In this document: positions 13,267 to 14,002 of the stretch, in pieces
Numbering within the stretch: the first letter of the stretch is position 1
Layout of the letters: each line of letters begins with the position of its first letter
Origin: Akkermansiaceae bacterium UBA7890
GTDB taxonomy: Bacteria; Verrucomicrobiota; Verrucomicrobiia; Verrucomicrobiales; Akkermansiaceae
NCBI GenBank assembly: GCA_002501065.1
Contig: DLRK01000149.1
Location: 1-14,002 of the forward strand
Direction of reading: 5' to 3'
DNA: 14,002 nt
Translations under genes and position numbers: made by a program
Notes under the pieces: model-generated
What the model saw: only the letters and a program-made list of their open reading frames with translations
Database searches by the model: none
What the model was told of the DNA's origin: nothing

Positions 13267-13545
13267 GTGCCACACCCCACCAAGCGCCCGAACAAGATCA
13301 TCCGGCGCAAGCAGGTCGGCAAGAGCCTGATCTACCTTGAGCGCTATTACGTGGAAACCGATCGACGCTTCTATATCGAGGCCCTGGGACCCGACTATCG
13401 GATCTGGAAGCGCACCCGTGGCAGCGAGGGACGCGCCATCGAGATCTACCAGCGCTACCGTTTCTGGGTCTGGTGGATCGAAGCCTGCTGCCACTGGTTG
13501 CCCGCTACCCGGTTCATCACCTGGATCATGCACAGGACCATCTGA
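13267..13545 (+). CDS. Small aromatic-rich protein of unknown function
   Basis: 92 residues from a GTG at 13267; a TTG at 13243 in the same frame is another possible start. No family is recognised. The first half is basic (TKRPNKIIRRKQ) and continues with KSLIYLERYYVETDRRFYIEAL and GPDYRIWKRTRG, which look like beta strands of a small soluble domain. The last third (RFWVWWIEACCHWLPATRFITWIMH) is unusually rich in tryptophan, contains adjacent cysteines and could form a membrane-interface helix. The amino-acid make-up is protein-like and the opposite frame offers nothing better, so I treat it as a real gene. It diverges from the aldo/keto reductase and lies 124 bases before the deacetylase gene on the same strand. 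No ribosome site helps to choose the start. Confidence 0.55.
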   Translation: MPHPTKRPNKIIRRKQVGKSLIYLERYYVETDRRFYIEALGPDYRIWKRTRGSEGRAIEIYQRYRFWVWWIEACCHWLPATRFITWIMHRTI

Positions 13546-13579
13546 GGCGTGTGTAGCGGGAACATCCCCCTCCAAAGTC

Positions 13580-13595
13580 GCGGAATCCCATCCGC
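13580..13595. repeat. Short hairpin GCGGA-ATCCCA-TCCGC after the small ORF
   Basis: A perfect 5-base stem with a 6-base loop begins 35 bases after the stop of the 92-residue ORF. No T-run follows. It could assist 3'-end formation but is short. Confidence 0.22.
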
Positions 13596-13636
13596 AGGTT
13601 CTCAGTTCCCGGGCCCGCGACCTGAAATTCGACCTT

Positions 13637-13659
13637 GGACTGGTCACAGGGACCAGGCC
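13637..13659 (+). promoter_or_regulatory. Hairpin immediately upstream of the deacetylase-family start codon
   Basis: CTGGTC (13640-13645) and GACCAG (13651-13656) form a perfect 6-base stem around the loop ACAGG, and a G:C/G:C extension (13637-13638 with 13658-13659) continues it past one mismatch. It ends 10 bases before the ATG at 13670. The loop and right arm carry AGGGA, the only purine-rich ribosome-site-like bases near the start, so folding could hide them. An operator is the other possibility. Confidence 0.35.
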
Positions 13660-13669
13660 AAGATCGATC

Positions 13670-14002
13670 ATGCTCACCTTCTTCACCCATCCCGCCTACA
13701 ATGAGCACAGGATGCACGAGGGCCATCCCGAGCGACCCGAGCGCACCCAGTCGATCCTCTCTCATCTCAGGGAGACCGGACAACTGACCGAATTCGAGCA
13801 ACGCAACCCGGAGACAGTGAGCGAAGAGGCCCTCAAGCGTGTCCACGAACCGCTCTACCTCAAGAACCTCGCGGCAAGCGCTCCCGCTTCCGGACTCGTC
13901 ACGGTCGATCCCGACACCCATCTCGCACCCGGCTCTCTTCCCGCCGCCCGCCTCGCCGCCGGCGCCCTGGAGGAGGCCGTCGATCTCGTCCTGTCCGGGA
14001 AA
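13670..14002 (+). CDS. Histone deacetylase / AcuC-family protein, N-terminal part
   Basis: The first 111 codons; the frame is open to the window end, so the C-terminal part with the zinc-site residues is missing. Residues 6-25 contain the family opening, with HEGHPERPER at 16-25. RVHEPLYLKNL (57-67) matches the conserved 'VH..YL' segment, and VDPDTHLAPGSLPAARLAAGA (79-99) matches the 'D.Dt...s..aA..aaGa' stretch leading into the active-site region. Bacterial members of this arginase-fold family remove acyl groups from lysines (for example acetyl-CoA synthetase control in acetoin use) or from small molecules such as acetylpolyamines; this fragment does not separate these. The start is the first ATG giving the family N-terminus. 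A hairpin lies just before it, and the small aromatic-rich ORF precedes it on the same strand. Confidence 0.93.
   Translation, partial: MLTFFTHPAYNEHRMHEGHPERPERTQSILSHLRETGQLTEFEQRNPETVSEEALKRVHEPLYLKNLAASAPASGLVTVDPDTHLAPGSLPAARLAAGALEEAVDLVLSGK

Noticed and set aside
13189..13686. N-terminal extension of the aldo/keto reductase to 500 residues
   Set aside because: The extra 166 residues do not resemble the family or any domain and overlap, on the opposite strand, the small ORF and the start of the deacetylase-family gene. The family N-terminus begins at 13188.
1..14002. CRISPR array, tRNA genes, insertion sequence ends or prophage genes
   Set aside because: No regularly spaced direct repeats, no tRNA-like cloverleaf segments, and no transposase, integrase or phage proteins were seen on either strand.

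Overview
The window looks like the chromosome of a member of the Verrucomicrobiota, or the wider Planctomycetes/Verrucomicrobia group. The basis is the GC-rich coding sequence, a secreted formylglycine sulfatase, and a giant exoprotein that combines lamin-tail, CotH-kinase-like and beta-helix domains and ends in a C-terminal module I associate with these phyla. No rRNA or tRNA gene, insertion sequence, integrase, CRISPR array or phage gene was recognised, and no intergenic stretch exceeds 300 bases.

Left part (1-964, minus strand): a 217-residue secreted protein of unknown function lies 22 bases upstream of, and in the same direction as, a sulfatase whose C-terminal part runs off the window. 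The two are probably one transcription unit. Their divergent upstream region (965-1223) is shared with the giant gene.

Centre (1224-9155, plus strand): one uninterrupted gene of 2643 codons fills more than half of the window. It has a signal peptide, four lamin-tail domains (one N-terminal, three in tandem near the C-terminus), a CotH-kinase-like domain, a jelly-roll domain, two successive right-handed beta-helix modules, Ig-like linkers and a C-terminal module with an EF-hand-like calcium loop. It is rich in acidic residues. The family appears to recur in these phyla but its function is not established, which makes it the most interesting object here.

Right part (9159-14002): three minus-strand genes follow one another: a DedA/TVP38-type membrane protein, an O-methyltransferase and a small, very basic secreted protein. 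The last converges on the giant gene with a 3-base gap. Then come a plus-strand FMN-binding split-barrel (pyridoxamine-phosphate-oxidase-like) protein, a minus-strand aldo/keto reductase, a plus-strand aromatic-rich small ORF, and the start of a histone-deacetylase/AcuC-family protein cut by the window end. These look like ordinary, mostly independent housekeeping or redox genes rather than one pathway.

I see no clear defence, mobile or biosynthetic cluster. The candidates for something undescribed are the giant exoprotein (its kinase-like active site, acidic inserts and duplicated helix), the unknown secreted protein next to the sulfatase, and the highly basic secreted protein beside the acidic giant.
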